NCBI RefSeq assembly: GCF_902506145.1
Contig: NZ_LR733519.1
Span: forward strand, 2,299,451 to 2,363,450
Direction of reading: 5' to 3'
Length of the DNA stretch: 64,000 nucleotides
DNA from: Burkholderia sp. 8Y
GTDB lineage: Bacteria; Pseudomonadota; Gammaproteobacteria; Burkholderiales; Burkholderiaceae
The notes below the pieces were generated by a model. That model saw only the letters and a program-made list of their open reading frames with translations. It made no database searches and was not told where the DNA came from. The position numbers were made by a program, and so were the translations under genes. Below, piece after piece: positions 40,568 to 49,750 of this stretch. Numbering within the stretch: the first letter of the stretch is position 1; every line of letters starts with the position of its first letter.

Positions 40568-42019
40568 TCAGCGCAGCGGCGCAATGCCTTCGGCCACGCC
40601 AGCCGGCATGCAGATGTGCTTGATCTCGGTGAAGTCGGCGAGCGCGTCGTAGCCATGCAGACGCCCGAGGCCGCTTTGCCGGTATCCGCCGGTTTCGGCT
40701 TCCGCGAAGAGCTTGTTGTGGTCGTTGATCCACACCGTGCCGTTCTTGAGCGCCCGCGCGATGCGAAACGCGCGCGGACCGTCGTGCGTCCACACGCTGG
40801 CTGACAGGCCGAACACGGTGTCGTTGGCCTTCGCGACGGCTTCCTGTTCGCTCTCGAAGACTTCGAGCGTGACGAACGGACCGAAGATTTCTTCCTGACA
40901 GAAGAACGCCTTAGGGTCGCCATGCTCGACGAGCGTCGGCGACAGAAACGCACGGCCCGATGCGCCGCCGCGCAACAGCACGCGATCCGCCGTGTCGCAT
41001 GCACGTTCGATCGTGCGATTCACGGCATCGCGCGTCGGGGCGTCGATGAGCGCGCCGATATCCGTCGCCGGATCGATGCCCGGCCCCACCTTCAGCGCCG
41101 CGAGTGCGCCCGCGAGCTGTTCGCGCATGTCCGCCGCGCGCGACGCATGCACGAGCACGCGCCGCGCAGCCGTGCATTGCTGGCCCGAGATGATCGTCGC
41201 GGCGCGCGCCAGGCGCGGCGCGATGGCGGCGATATCGGCATCGTCGAAAACGAGGCAGCATGACTTGCCGCCGAGTTCGAGCGAGAGCTTCTTCATGCTG
41301 TCCGCCGCCGCTGCCATGATCTTCTTGCCGGTGGCGGTCGATCCGGTAAAGCTCACCACGTCCACGCCGTGCGAATCCGCGAATCGCTGGCTCGCGACAT
41401 GACCCTGCTCGTTGACGAGGTTCACCGCGCCGCTGGGCAGCGCGGTGTGCTCGAAGCAGCGCAGCATCGCCGCCGTGACGAGCGACGTCTGCGCGGCGGG
41501 CTTCACGACTGCCGTGCAGCCCGCCGCGAGCGCAGGCGCGAGCGAGCGCACGAGCAGCACGGCCGGCGCGTTCCACGGCACGATGATCGCGGCGACGCCA
41601 GCGGCTTCGCGCAGCATCGTCGAAATGGTGCCCGGTTCGGGTTCGAGCACATGCCCCGCGATGTGCCGAGCAAGTCCAGCGTAATAGCGCACTTCGGAGA
41701 TCGCGCCCGCGATCTCGCCGCGCGATTGCGCAATGGCCTTGCCGTTTTCGCGCGTGAGCAGCGTGGCGAGCGCTTCGCGTTGCTGCTCCAGCGCCGCGGC
41801 CCACGCAAGCAGCACGTCCTGACGCAGACGCGCATCTTGCGCCCACGTCGTGCGGTCGAATACATGGCGCGCGGCGGCGATGGCGGCGTCTGCTTCCTGC
41901 GCGCCGCCGTCGGCGTACTGGCCGATGGCTTCGCCCGTCGCGGGATCGATGCTGTCGAGCGTCGGCGTGCCGGTCCATTCGCCGCCGATCCAATGCAATG
42001 CGCAATGCAATGCGTTCAT
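40568..42019 (-). CDS. Aldehyde dehydrogenase (furan-aldehyde oxidation suspected)
   Basis: 483 residues, the usual length. The catalytic glutamate is in LELGGKS (near 252), the cysteine in SGQQCTAARR (near 286), and the GSTATG loop precedes them. NAD(P)-dependent oxidation of an aldehyde to an acid is expected. Its start overlaps the stop of the LysR gene upstream by four bases (ATGA), so the two are one transcription unit, divergent from hmfF. In this context furfural or hydroxymethylfurfural is the likely substrate; this is inference from location. Confidence 0.88.
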   Translation of the reverse strand: MNALHCALHWIGGEWTGTPTLDSIDPATGEAIGQYADGGAQEADAAIAAARHVFDRTTWAQDARLRQDVLLAWAAALEQQREALATLLTRENGKAIAQSRGEIAGAISEVRYYAGLARHIAGHVLEPEPGTISTMLREAAGVAAIIVPWNAPAVLLVRSLAPALAAGCTAVVKPAAQTSLVTAAMLRCFEHTALPSGAVNLVNEQGHVASQRFADSHGVDVVSFTGSTATGKKIMAAAADSMKKLSLELGGKSCCLVFDDADIAAIAPRLARAATIISGQQCTAARRVLVHASRAADMREQLAGALAALKVGPGIDPATDIGALIDAPTRDAVNRTIERACDTADRVLLRGGASGRAFLSPTLVEHGDPKAFFCQEEIFGPFVTLEVFESEQEAVAKANDTVFGLSASVWTHDGPRAFRIARALKNGTVWINDHNKLFAEAETGGYRQSGLGRLHGYDALADFTEIKHICMPAGVAEGIAPLR

Positions 42020-42957
42020 GCTGATTGTTCCTTCAATGAGGGAGATACGTCGGACACCGAAGTATTGGAGGCTTGGTGCAATTCATCGCCGATGATCGCG
42101 ATTAGTGCCTCCGCCGCCGCGCTCAACGGTCTGCGCGGATGACTCACGCACACGATATGCCGCACGATGCGCGGCGCGAGGATCGGGCACGCGCGCAAGG
42201 TGCCGTGCCGCGCGGCACGCTCGACCACGATGCGCGGAAGAATCGTCGCAAAGCGCGTGTGCTCGACGAGTTTGAGAATGGTGGAAAGCACGTCGATCTC
42301 GAAGCGCGGCGCGAGCAGCACGTCTTCATGCTGCGCGGCGCTGTCGAGCACGCCGCGCAGACCGTGGCGCTTGGTCGGCAACACGAGTTCGAGTTCGGGC
42401 AACTGCGCTAATTCAATCGCGTGCGGCAAGTCGGGGCCGTGCACGGCGCTTGTCGCGAGCACCATCTCCTCGTCGAGCAGCGCGCGCGAATCGAGCGAAA
42501 GGCGAGCGCGCGGCTTGTTGATGATCGCCGCATCCAGTTGACCGCCCGCGACCCAGTCGATGAACGTCGCGCTGTAGCCATCGGCCACCGTCACTTCGAC
42601 ATCCGGATAACGCGCATGAAAACGCGAGAGCGAGTCCGCCAGCACGCTCTCCGTGACCGAGGCGATCAGCCCGATGCCCACGTGTCCCGTCACGACTTCA
42701 TCGCGCTGCACGAGCTGCTGCCGCGCGTGCGCGAGGTCGCGCATGATCGGCAAAAAGAGGCGATACATGAGCCGTCCCGCCGCGGTCGGCGCCATGCCGT
42801 GCGCGCCGCGCTCGAAAAGTTGCTGATGCAGTTCGTCTTCCAGCTTGGCGATCTGCATGCTCAACGCGGGCTGCACGATGTTCAGGCGCTTGGCCGCACG
42901 CGTGACCGAGCCGTCCTCGAAGAGCGCAATGAAGTACTGGATTTGCTTGAGGTCCAT
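42016..42957 (-). CDS. LysR-family regulator of the furan cluster, copy 1 (hmfR-like)
   Basis: 313 residues. The N-terminus MDLKQIQYFIALFEDGSVTRAAKRLNIVQPALSMQIAKLE (in family order) carries a standard LysR helix-turn-helix, and the effector domain shows LDAAIINKP and EIDLLSTI-like motifs. The protein at 56133-57050 is aligned to it end to end with essentially no gaps and shares more than half its residues by eye. The Cupriavidus hmf region is also described with LysR regulators HmfR1 and HmfR2. It is divergent from hmfF across 295 bases and probably activates the catabolic genes. Confidence 0.85.
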   Translation of the reverse strand: MDLKQIQYFIALFEDGSVTRAAKRLNIVQPALSMQIAKLEDELHQQLFERGAHGMAPTAAGRLMYRLFLPIMRDLAHARQQLVQRDEVVTGHVGIGLIASVTESVLADSLSRFHARYPDVEVTVADGYSATFIDWVAGGQLDAAIINKPRARLSLDSRALLDEEMVLATSAVHGPDLPHAIELAQLPELELVLPTKRHGLRGVLDSAAQHEDVLLAPRFEIDVLSTILKLVEHTRFATILPRIVVERAARHGTLRACPILAPRIVRHIVCVSHPRRPLSAAAEALIAIIGDELHQASNTSVSDVSPSLKEQSA

Positions 42958-42977
42958 TCAATCCCTTTCGGCATCAG

Positions 42978-43004
42978 TAACGCTAATAGCTTGCGCTCGC
43001 GTTA
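42978..43004. promoter_or_regulatory. Inverted repeat between the LysR and hmfF genes
   Basis: TAACGC and GCGTTA lie 15 bases apart in the 295-base divergent region, 20 bases upstream of the LysR start and 250 upstream of hmfF. Symmetry and size resemble a LysR activator site. The rest of the 42958-43252 region shows no gene and no strong consensus promoter. Confidence 0.4.
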
Positions 43005-43252
43005 TCACCAAGCGCCCTTTGCGCTCCCACTGTGTCTTTAATGACAACGCCCAGCCGCACGGCGTGCGGAAGGCATCTATTGATACGTAACTGTAAGAAC
43101 GCTGTCATCGGGGCTAACACGGATATAAGAGCCAGTGATTCGGCGCATCAGAAAACAGTATTAGAACTTATGGAGCGATCTCGCTACGCTTCAGACCATG
43201 CGCTTGCTTCGGCATCTTCAGCCGATGAAGCGGGCATGAGATGGAGACACGA

Positions 43253-44746
43253 ATGAACACACGCGATGCCGCAACGAACGGCATTTCCGCATTGACGTGG
43301 GCCAGCCAAGGCTCGGACGCCGGTTCGCTTTCGCTGCGCGACTGGCTCGCGCATCTCGCGAAAACCGGACGCGTCGCGACGATCGACAAGCCGGTTGCGC
43401 TCGAGCATGAACTGGCGGCCATCGCCAAGCGGCTCGACGGCACGCAGGCGGCATTCTTCACGCAACCGGGCGGACATGCGGTCCCCGTGGTGACCGGTTT
43501 CATGGCGAAGCGTGCGTGGATTGCGGAAGCCCTGGGCGTCGAGGAAGCCGGCCTGCTCGCGCGCTTTTCCGCTGCGGCTGCCGCGCCGCTCGCGTCGAAA
43601 GTCGTCGCGCGTGAAGAGGCGCCGTGCCAGCAAGTGGTGCATACGAACGACATCGACCTGCACGCGCTTTTGCCTATTCCCACGCACAGCGAGCACGACA
43701 ACGGCCCGTACATCACGGCGGGCCTCGTGATTGCGCGCAATCCGCGCACGGGCGTGCAGAACGTGTCCATCAACCGCATTCAGGTGCATGGCCGCGACCG
43801 CATGGCGATTCTGCTGCTGCCGCGCCATCTGTACGCATTCCAGCGTGCAGCCGAGGAAGCGGGCGATGCGCTCGACGTGGCAGTTGCCATCGGCGTCGAT
43901 CCGCTGACAATGCTCGCGTCGCAAGCCATCACGCCGATCGATCACGACGAACTCGAAATCGCGGGCGCGCTGCATGGCGCACCGCTGCCGGTCGTGTCGT
44001 GCGTGACGAGCGGCGTGCATGTGCCGGCGTTCGCGGAGATCGTCATCGAAGGACGCATTCTGCCGAACGTGCGCGAGCCCGAAGGCCCGTTCGGCGAGTT
44101 TCCCAAGTACTACAGCGCGAAGGAAGCGCGCGAAGTGATCGAAGTGACGGCGGTGACGCATCGGCGCGACCCGATCTTTCATACCATCGTGCCCGCCGAA
44201 ATGGAGCATCTGCTGCTCGGCGCGATTCCGCGCGAAGCCACGCTGCTCGCGCATCTTCAGCGCAGCCATCCTTCGGTCACGGACGTGCATCTTTCGGTGG
44301 GCGGCGTGTGCCGCTATCACCTGTGGGTGCAGTTCGACAAGAAGCGCGAAGGCGAGGCGAAGAACGTGATTCTCTGCGCATTCGGCGCGCACTACGACAT
44401 CAAGCAGGTCGTCGTCGTCGATACCGATGTCGACGTGCACGATCCCGCCGAGATCGAATGGGCCATTGCGACGCGCTTTCAGGCCGACCGCGATCTCGTC
44501 GTGATAGCGGGCGCGCAAGGCTCGCCGCTCGATCCTTCGACGACCGTCGGCCTTCCTGATGACGCGCCTGCGCATCTGCAAGGCATCAGCGCGAAGATGG
44601 GCCTCGACGCCACGCGTCCGGTCGTCTATCCGGCGCACGTCTTCACGCGCGTACGCATTCCCGGCCAGGACACGGTCGATCTGGATGCGCTCATCGCGAG
44701 CGATAACAGCGCGCTGAACGCCTACCTTACGCGCGATCATGGCTGA
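43253..44746 (+). CDS. hmfF: UbiD-family decarboxylase, 2,5-furandicarboxylate type (HmfF)
   Basis: 497 residues. The prenyl-FMN active-site pattern is visible: R175 in SINRIQVHG, and E277 and E282 in EGPFGEF, spaced as in the Fdc1 E-R-E triad. HmfF decarboxylates 2,5-furandicarboxylate to 2-furoate in hydroxymethylfurfural degradation. The ATG at 43253 has GGAGA upstream. It heads a run of eight hmf-type genes on the plus strand, and the next gene, a UbiX-type prenyltransferase that makes its cofactor, overlaps its end by eight bases. The identification relies on this full context. Confidence 0.88.
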   Translation: MNTRDAATNGISALTWASQGSDAGSLSLRDWLAHLAKTGRVATIDKPVALEHELAAIAKRLDGTQAAFFTQPGGHAVPVVTGFMAKRAWIAEALGVEEAGLLARFSAAAAAPLASKVVAREEAPCQQVVHTNDIDLHALLPIPTHSEHDNGPYITAGLVIARNPRTGVQNVSINRIQVHGRDRMAILLLPRHLYAFQRAAEEAGDALDVAVAIGVDPLTMLASQAITPIDHDELEIAGALHGAPLPVVSCVTSGVHVPAFAEIVIEGRILPNVREPEGPFGEFPKYYSAKEAREVIEVTAVTHRRDPIFHTIVPAEMEHLLLGAIPREATLLAHLQRSHPSVTDVHLSVGGVCRYHLWVQFDKKREGEAKNVILCAFGAHYDIKQVVVVDTDVDVHDPAEIEWAIATRFQADRDLVVIAGAQGSPLDPSTTVGLPDDAPAHLQGISAKMGLDATRPVVYPAHVFTRVRIPGQDTVDLDALIASDNSALNAYLTRDHG

Positions 44747-45353
44747 GCGAAAGAAGCGCATCGTCGTCGGCATCTCGGGCGCGAGCGGCGCGGTTATCGG
44801 CGTGCGCCTCATTGCCGCGCTGCGCCGGCTCGGCACGCACGAGACGCATCTGATCGTGTCGGCGTCCGGCGCGGTGACGGCGGCGCAGGAACTCGGCCTC
44901 ACGCGCGGCGACCTCGATACGCTCGCGGACGTCGTGCATAACGTGCGCGATATCGGCGCGGCGGTCGCGAGCGGTTCGTTCCTGAGCGACGGCATGGTGA
45001 TCGCGCCGTGTTCGATGAAGACGCTCGCCGGTGTCGCGAACGGCTTCGCGGACAACCTGCTGACGCGCGCCGCCGACGTCATGCTGAAAGAACGCCGCCG
45101 CCTCGTGCTGGTCGCCCGCGAGACGCCGCTCAACCTCGCGCATCTGCGCAACATGACGCTCGCGACAGAAATGGGCGCCATCGTGATGCCGCCCGTGCCG
45201 GCGTTCTACGCGCATCCGAAGACCATCGACGATGTCGTCGATCACACGGTCGGGCGCATTCTGGATTTGTTCGGCATCGAGCACGGCGAGATCGCGCGCC
45301 GCTGGAGCGGCCTCGCCGATGAATTCGGCAGCCGCGCCGAGAGCAAGGAGTGA
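44739..45353 (+). CDS. hmfG: UbiX-type flavin prenyltransferase (HmfG)
   Basis: 204 residues. The flavodoxin-like core shows GISGASGAVIGVRL, PCSMKTLAGVANGFADNLLTRAADV (across two elements) and RETPLNLAHLRNM. These are UbiX/Pad1 signatures. It makes prenylated FMN for HmfF. Its start lies eight bases inside hmfF, so coupling is tight. Only five bases separate its stop and the hmfA start. Confidence 0.93.
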   Translation: MAERKKRIVVGISGASGAVIGVRLIAALRRLGTHETHLIVSASGAVTAAQELGLTRGDLDTLADVVHNVRDIGAAVASGSFLSDGMVIAPCSMKTLAGVANGFADNLLTRAADVMLKERRRLVLVARETPLNLAHLRNMTLATEMGAIVMPPVPAFYAHPKTIDDVVDHTVGRILDLFGIEHGEIARRWSGLADEFGSRAESKE

Positions 45354-45357
45354 CGCC

Positions 45358-48300
45358 ATGAACCAGCGCGATACAGGTTTTGCCGATATCAACGCACGCG
45401 CCGCTGAGAACACGGCCGCCGCGCCGGAGCGCCACGTCGGCCGTTCGATGCCCCGCGTCGAAGACCCCGCGATCCTGACGGGCCGTGGCCGCTACGGCGA
45501 CGACCTCGCCGTGAAGCCCGGCACGCTGCACGCCGCGATTCTGCGCTCGCCGCACGCGCACGCGGATATCGTGTCCATCGACACCGAAGCCGCGTCGAAG
45601 CTGCACGGCGTGCGCGCGGTTCTCACGCGCGACGACTTGCGCCCGTGGTCGCGGCCCTTCATCGTCGGCGTGAAGTCGCCAATGGAGCAGTGGGCGCTCG
45701 CGATGGACCGCGTGCGCTACGTAGGCGAGCCGGTGGCTGTCGTGATGGCGGAATCGCGCGCCATCGCGGAAGACGCGCTGGACCTCATCAAGGTCGAATA
45801 CGCACAGCGCGATGCCGTCACGTCCATCGAAGAGGCGGTGAAGGAAGACGCGCCGGTGCTGCACGAGCGCGTCGGCACGAACGTCATCAGCGAGCGGCAT
45901 TTCAGCTATGGCGATCCGCAAGCCGCGTTCGAGCGCGCGCCGCATCGCGTGAAACTGGTCGCGCACTATCCGCGCAATACGTGCGCGCCGATCGAATGCG
46001 GCGTGGTGATCGCCGAATATCTGTCGGGCGACGAAGGCTACGACGTCACTTCGAATTTCATGGGGCCGTTCTCGCTGCACGCCGTCATGGCGATGGCGCT
46101 CAACGTCCCCGCGAACCGTCTGCGCCACAAGGCCCCGCGCGATTCGGGCGGCAGCTTCGGCGTGAAGCAGGCGGTGTTTCCATACGTCGTGCTGATGTGC
46201 CTCGCCTCGCGCAAGGCCGGCGCGCCGGTGAAATGGGTCGAAGACCGGCTCGAACACCTGAGCGCGGCGACGTCCGCGACCGCGCGCCTGTCCACCCTCG
46301 AAGCCGCCGTGGAAAGCGACGGCCGCATTCTCGCGCTTTCGTACGATCAATTGGAAGACGTCGGCGGCTACGTGCGCGCGCCCGAGCCCGCGACGTTCTA
46401 CCGGATGCACGGCTGCCTGACCGGCGCCTACGCAATTCCAAATCTCGCCGTGCGCAACCGCGTCGTGCTCACCAACAAGACGCCGACCGGCCTCGTGCGC
46501 GGCTTCGGCGGACCGCAGGTCTATTTCGCGCTGGAGCGGCTGATTCAGCGCATCGCGATCGAATTGAAGCTCGATGTGCTCGACGTGTACCGCCGCAACT
46601 TCGTTCCCGCCGATGCGTTCCCGTATCGCGCGGCGGCGGGCGCGCTGCTCGACTCGGGCAACTATCAGGAGGCGCTGCGTCTTTCGAACGTGGAGGGCGG
46701 CTACGAAGAACTCATCGCCCGGCGCGACGCGGCGCGCAAGGAAGGGCGTCTGTATGGCATCGGGTTCGCGGCGATCGTCGAGCCGTCCGTGTCGAACATG
46801 GGCTATATCACGACCGTGATGCCGCCCGACGCGCGCAAGAAGGCCGGCCCGAAGAACGGCGCGATAGCCAGCGCGACCGTGAGCGTCGATCTGCTCGGCG
46901 GCGTGGTCGTCACCATTGCATCGACGCCCGCAGGACAGGGCCACATGACGGTGTGCGCGCAAGTCGTCGCGGATGTGCTCGGGCTGGACCCGAAGGACAT
47001 CGTCGTGAACGTGGAGTTCGACACGCACAAGGACGCATGGTCCGTCGCGGCGGGCAATTATTCGAGCCGCTTCGCGGGCGCGGTGGCGGGCACGGTGCAT
47101 CTCGCCGCGACGCGCGTGCGCGACAAGCTCTCGCGCATTCTCGCGAAGCAGTTCGGGTGCGCCGCCGGCGACGTGCGCTTCGAGCGTGCGCGCATCTTCC
47201 CGAAAGATGCCGAAGACCGCGCGCTGCCGTTCGCGCGCGCGGCGAGCAACGCGCCGCACTGGGCGCCCGCGCTCTTGCCCGACGGCGACGAGCCGGGCTT
47301 GCGCGAGACCGTGTTCTGGTCGCCGCCGCACATGGACGCCCCGGATGAAGAGGACCGCATCAACACGTCGGCGGCGTATGGCTTCGCGTTCGACATGTGC
47401 GCCGTCGAAGTGGACCGCGAGACGGGGCGTGTACGTATCGACCGCTACGTGACCGCGCACGACGCCGGCACGCTGCTCAATCCCGCGCTCGCGGACGGCC
47501 AGATTCGCGGCGCGTTCGCGCAAGGGCTGGGCGCGGCGCTGATGGAAGAGTTCCGCTACGGCGCGGACGGCAGCTTCCAGTCCGGCACGCTCGCCGACTA
47601 TCTGATGCCGACGACCTGCGAAGTGCCCGATCCGGTGATCGTGCATCTGGAAACGCCGTCGCCGTTCACGCCGCTCGGCGCGAAAGGGCTCGGCGAAGGC
47701 AACAACATGAGCACGCCGCCGTGCATCGCGAATGCGGTGGCGGACGCGCTCGGCGTCGAGGACATTCGCCTGCCGCTGACGCCGCAAAAGGTGATGGCGC
47801 TGATCGGCATCGACGATCCGGAACCCTCGCGCCCCGAATACCGCGAAGCGGCCCCGGCGAAGCCCGCGACGCCCGGCGGCGGCAAGGCGTTGACGGCGCA
47901 AGGCGCGGTCGATTTGCCCGCGACGCCCGAAGCCGTCTTCGCCGTGCTGCTCGACCCGAAGGCGCTCGCCAAGGTCATTCCGGGTTGTCACGCGCTGGAA
48001 GAGACCGCGCCGAACCAGTATCGCGCGGACGTGACGGTCGGCGTCGGCATGATCAAGGCGCGCTTCGAGGCGCGCATTGGCCTGTCGGAGATCAACGCGC
48101 CGCGACGGCTGCGTCTCGCGGGCGCGGGCATTTCGCCGCTCGGCAGCGCGCGCGGCAACGGTCTCGTCGAACTGACGCCGCAGGGTAGCGGCACGCGCCT
48201 CACATACGACTACGAAGCGCAGGTCTCGGGCAAGGTCGCGGCGGTCGGCGGACGCATGCTCGAAGGCGCGGCGAAAGTGGTGCTCAGGCAATTGTTCGAA

Positions 48301-48399
48301 TCGCTCGGCCGTCAGGCGGCGGGCAAGCCGGTCGTGCAGCGCAGGTCGTGGATCGCGCGGCTCGCCGGACGCTTGGGCCGTTTCAGGAGGCATGCATGA
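45358..48399 (+). CDS. hmfA: Furoyl-CoA dehydrogenase molybdenum subunit (HmfA) fused to a CoxG domain
   Basis: 1013 residues. Residues about 30-790 are a xanthine-dehydrogenase-family molybdopterin subunit: VGRSMPRVEDPAILTGRGRY start, GGSFGVKQ, GFGGPQVYFALE, and the catalytic glutamate in KGLGEG. From about 845 to 990 follows a SRPBCC/CoxG domain (LTAQGAVDLPATPEAVFAVLLDPKAL in family order, then IPGCHALEE), normally a separate protein in CO dehydrogenase clusters. HmfA hydroxylates 2-furoyl-CoA at C5 with HmfB and HmfC. AAGGAG precedes the ATG at 45358. The stop overlaps the hmfB start. I cannot recall whether other HmfA proteins have this fusion. Confidence 0.9.
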   Translation: MNQRDTGFADINARAAENTAAAPERHVGRSMPRVEDPAILTGRGRYGDDLAVKPGTLHAAILRSPHAHADIVSIDTEAASKLHGVRAVLTRDDLRPWSRPFIVGVKSPMEQWALAMDRVRYVGEPVAVVMAESRAIAEDALDLIKVEYAQRDAVTSIEEAVKEDAPVLHERVGTNVISERHFSYGDPQAAFERAPHRVKLVAHYPRNTCAPIECGVVIAEYLSGDEGYDVTSNFMGPFSLHAVMAMALNVPANRLRHKAPRDSGGSFGVKQAVFPYVVLMCLASRKAGAPVKWVEDRLEHLSAATSATARLSTLEAAVESDGRILALSYDQLEDVGGYVRAPEPATFYRMHGCLTGAYAIPNLAVRNRVVLTNKTPTGLVRGFGGPQVYFALERLIQRIAIELKLDVLDVYRRNFVPADAFPYRAAAGALLDSGNYQEALRLSNVEGGYEELIARRDAARKEGRLYGIGFAAIVEPSVSNMGYITTVMPPDARKKAGPKNGAIASATVSVDLLGGVVVTIASTPAGQGHMTVCAQVVADVLGLDPKDIVVNVEFDTHKDAWSVAAGNYSSRFAGAVAGTVHLAATRVRDKLSRILAKQFGCAAGDVRFERARIFPKDAEDRALPFARAASNAPHWAPALLPDGDEPGLRETVFWSPPHMDAPDEEDRINTSAAYGFAFDMCAVEVDRETGRVRIDRYVTAHDAGTLLNPALADGQIRGAFAQGLGAALMEEFRYGADGSFQSGTLADYLMPTTCEVPDPVIVHLETPSPFTPLGAKGLGEGNNMSTPPCIANAVADALGVEDIRLPLTPQKVMALIGIDDPEPSRPEYREAAPAKPATPGGGKALTAQGAVDLPATPEAVFAVLLDPKALAKVIPGCHALEETAPNQYRADVTVGVGMIKARFEARIGLSEINAPRRLRLAGAGISPLGSARGNGLVELTPQGSGTRLTYDYEAQVSGKVAAVGGRMLEGAAKVVLRQLFESLGRQAAGKPVVQRRSWIARLAGRLGRFRRHA

Positions 48400-49217
48400 A
48401 ACCCGCGCCGTTCGACTATCTGCGCGCGACGACGACGCAACACGCGCTCGACGCGCTCGCGCAACACGGCGAGGACGCGCGCGTGCTCGCGGGCGGGCAA
48501 TCGCTGATGGCCGTGCTCAACATGCGCCTTGCGCAGCCGCGCGTGCTCATCGATATCTCGCGCACCGCCGAGCTGGACGCCGTGCGCGTCGACGACCGGG
48601 CGGGGCATCTCGTCGTGAGCGCGGCGGCGACGCAAGGCAGCGTCGAGTGGCGCCGCTCGTTGCGCGACGAAGTGCCGTTGCTTGCGATGGCCTTTCCGAA
48701 CATCTCGCACTTTCAGATTCGCAATCGCGGGACGGTGTGCGGTTCCATCGCCCATGCCGATCCGAGCGCGGAACTGCCGCTCGTGCTCACCGCGCTCGGC
48801 GGCGACGTCATGCTGCGCTCGAAAAAGAAGCGCCGCACGCTCGCGGCGCAGGACTTCTTTCAAGGAATGCTGATGACGGCGCGCGAGCCGGACGAACTGG
48901 TGGAAGCCGTGCGCTTTCCGTTGAAGAAGCCCGGCGAGCGTCACGCGTTCGCCGAGTTCTCGGCGCGGCACGGCGATTTCGCGGTGGTCGCCTGCGCGGC
49001 GGTCGTGACGGACGACGCCATTCGCATCGCGGTGGGCGGCGTCGCGGACCGGCCGGTTGCCGAGACCTGGCCGCGTCTCGCGGGCGACGACCTGCGCGGC
49101 GCATTGAACGACCTGAGCTGGAAACTGAACGCGCAAGACGACGCGCACATCAGCGCGAAGTATCGCCGGAATCTGGTCCGGCAATTGGGATGGCGCGTGA
49201 TCGAGGAGGCGAAGTGA
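48396..49217 (+). CDS. hmfB: Furoyl-CoA dehydrogenase FAD subunit (HmfB)
   Basis: 273 residues, the FAD-binding medium chain of the CO/xanthine dehydrogenase family. Motifs: VLAGGQSLMAVLNMRL for the pyrophosphate region and IRNRGTVCGSIAHADPSAELPL for FAD binding. It passes electrons from the molybdenum and Fe-S subunits onward. ATGA overlap with hmfA upstream and GTGA overlap with hmfC downstream fix both ends. The AGGAGG ribosome site is inside the hmfA end. Confidence 0.92.
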   Translation: MKPAPFDYLRATTTQHALDALAQHGEDARVLAGGQSLMAVLNMRLAQPRVLIDISRTAELDAVRVDDRAGHLVVSAAATQGSVEWRRSLRDEVPLLAMAFPNISHFQIRNRGTVCGSIAHADPSAELPLVLTALGGDVMLRSKKKRRTLAAQDFFQGMLMTAREPDELVEAVRFPLKKPGERHAFAEFSARHGDFAVVACAAVVTDDAIRIAVGGVADRPVAETWPRLAGDDLRGALNDLSWKLNAQDDAHISAKYRRNLVRQLGWRVIEEAK

Positions 49218-49750
49218 GCAACACGGCGGACAACATCATGCGGCACGGCGAGCAGCAGCGCATCACGCTGACGCTCAACGGCCGCGAACGCAGCGGCTAT
49301 TGCGAGCCGCGCGAACTGCTGTCGGATTTCATCCGGCACGGACTGGGCGCGACGGGCACGCACGTCGGCTGCGAGCACGGCGTCTGCGGCGCGTGCACGG
49401 TACACGTGGACGGCATCGCGGCGCGCTCGTGCCTGATGCTCGCGGTGCAGGCGGACGGACGGCGTATCGATACCGTGGAAGGTCTCGCGCCGGACCAGAC
49501 GCTCGGCGATTTGCAGCAGGCTTTCCAGCGTCATCATGCGTTGCAGTGCGGCTTCTGCACGGCGGGCATTCTGATGTCGTGCGCGGACTATCTGCAACGC
49601 GTGCCCGACCCGAGCGAGCAACAGGTGCGCGAGATGCTCTCGGGCCATATCTGCCGCTGCACGGGCTATACGCCGATCGTCGCGGCAGTGCTCGACGTAG
49701 CCGCGCGCCGTCAGGGCAAGGCAAACACGAAGGAGGCCGAACATGCTTGA
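49214..49750 (+). CDS. hmfC: Furoyl-CoA dehydrogenase 2Fe-2S subunit (HmfC)
   Basis: 178 residues. Plant-type cluster ligands C53, C58, C61 and C73 (CEHGVCGAC) are followed by a second cluster with C112, C115, C147 and C149 (QCGFC, CRC), as in all small subunits of this family. The GTG at 49214 overlaps the hmfB stop and has GAGGAGG upstream; an ATG eight codons later is an alternative. Its end overlaps hmfD by eight bases. Confidence 0.92.
   Translation: MSNTADNIMRHGEQQRITLTLNGRERSGYCEPRELLSDFIRHGLGATGTHVGCEHGVCGACTVHVDGIAARSCLMLAVQADGRRIDTVEGLAPDQTLGDLQQAFQRHHALQCGFCTAGILMSCADYLQRVPDPSEQQVREMLSGHICRCTGYTPIVAAVLDVAARRQGKANTKEAEHA

Noticed and set aside
45130..48393. A 1087-codon open frame on the minus strand opposite hmfA
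   Set aside because: It is antisense to a gene with clear molybdopterin-subunit motifs and is an Arg/His/Asp-rich artefact of GC-biased codons.
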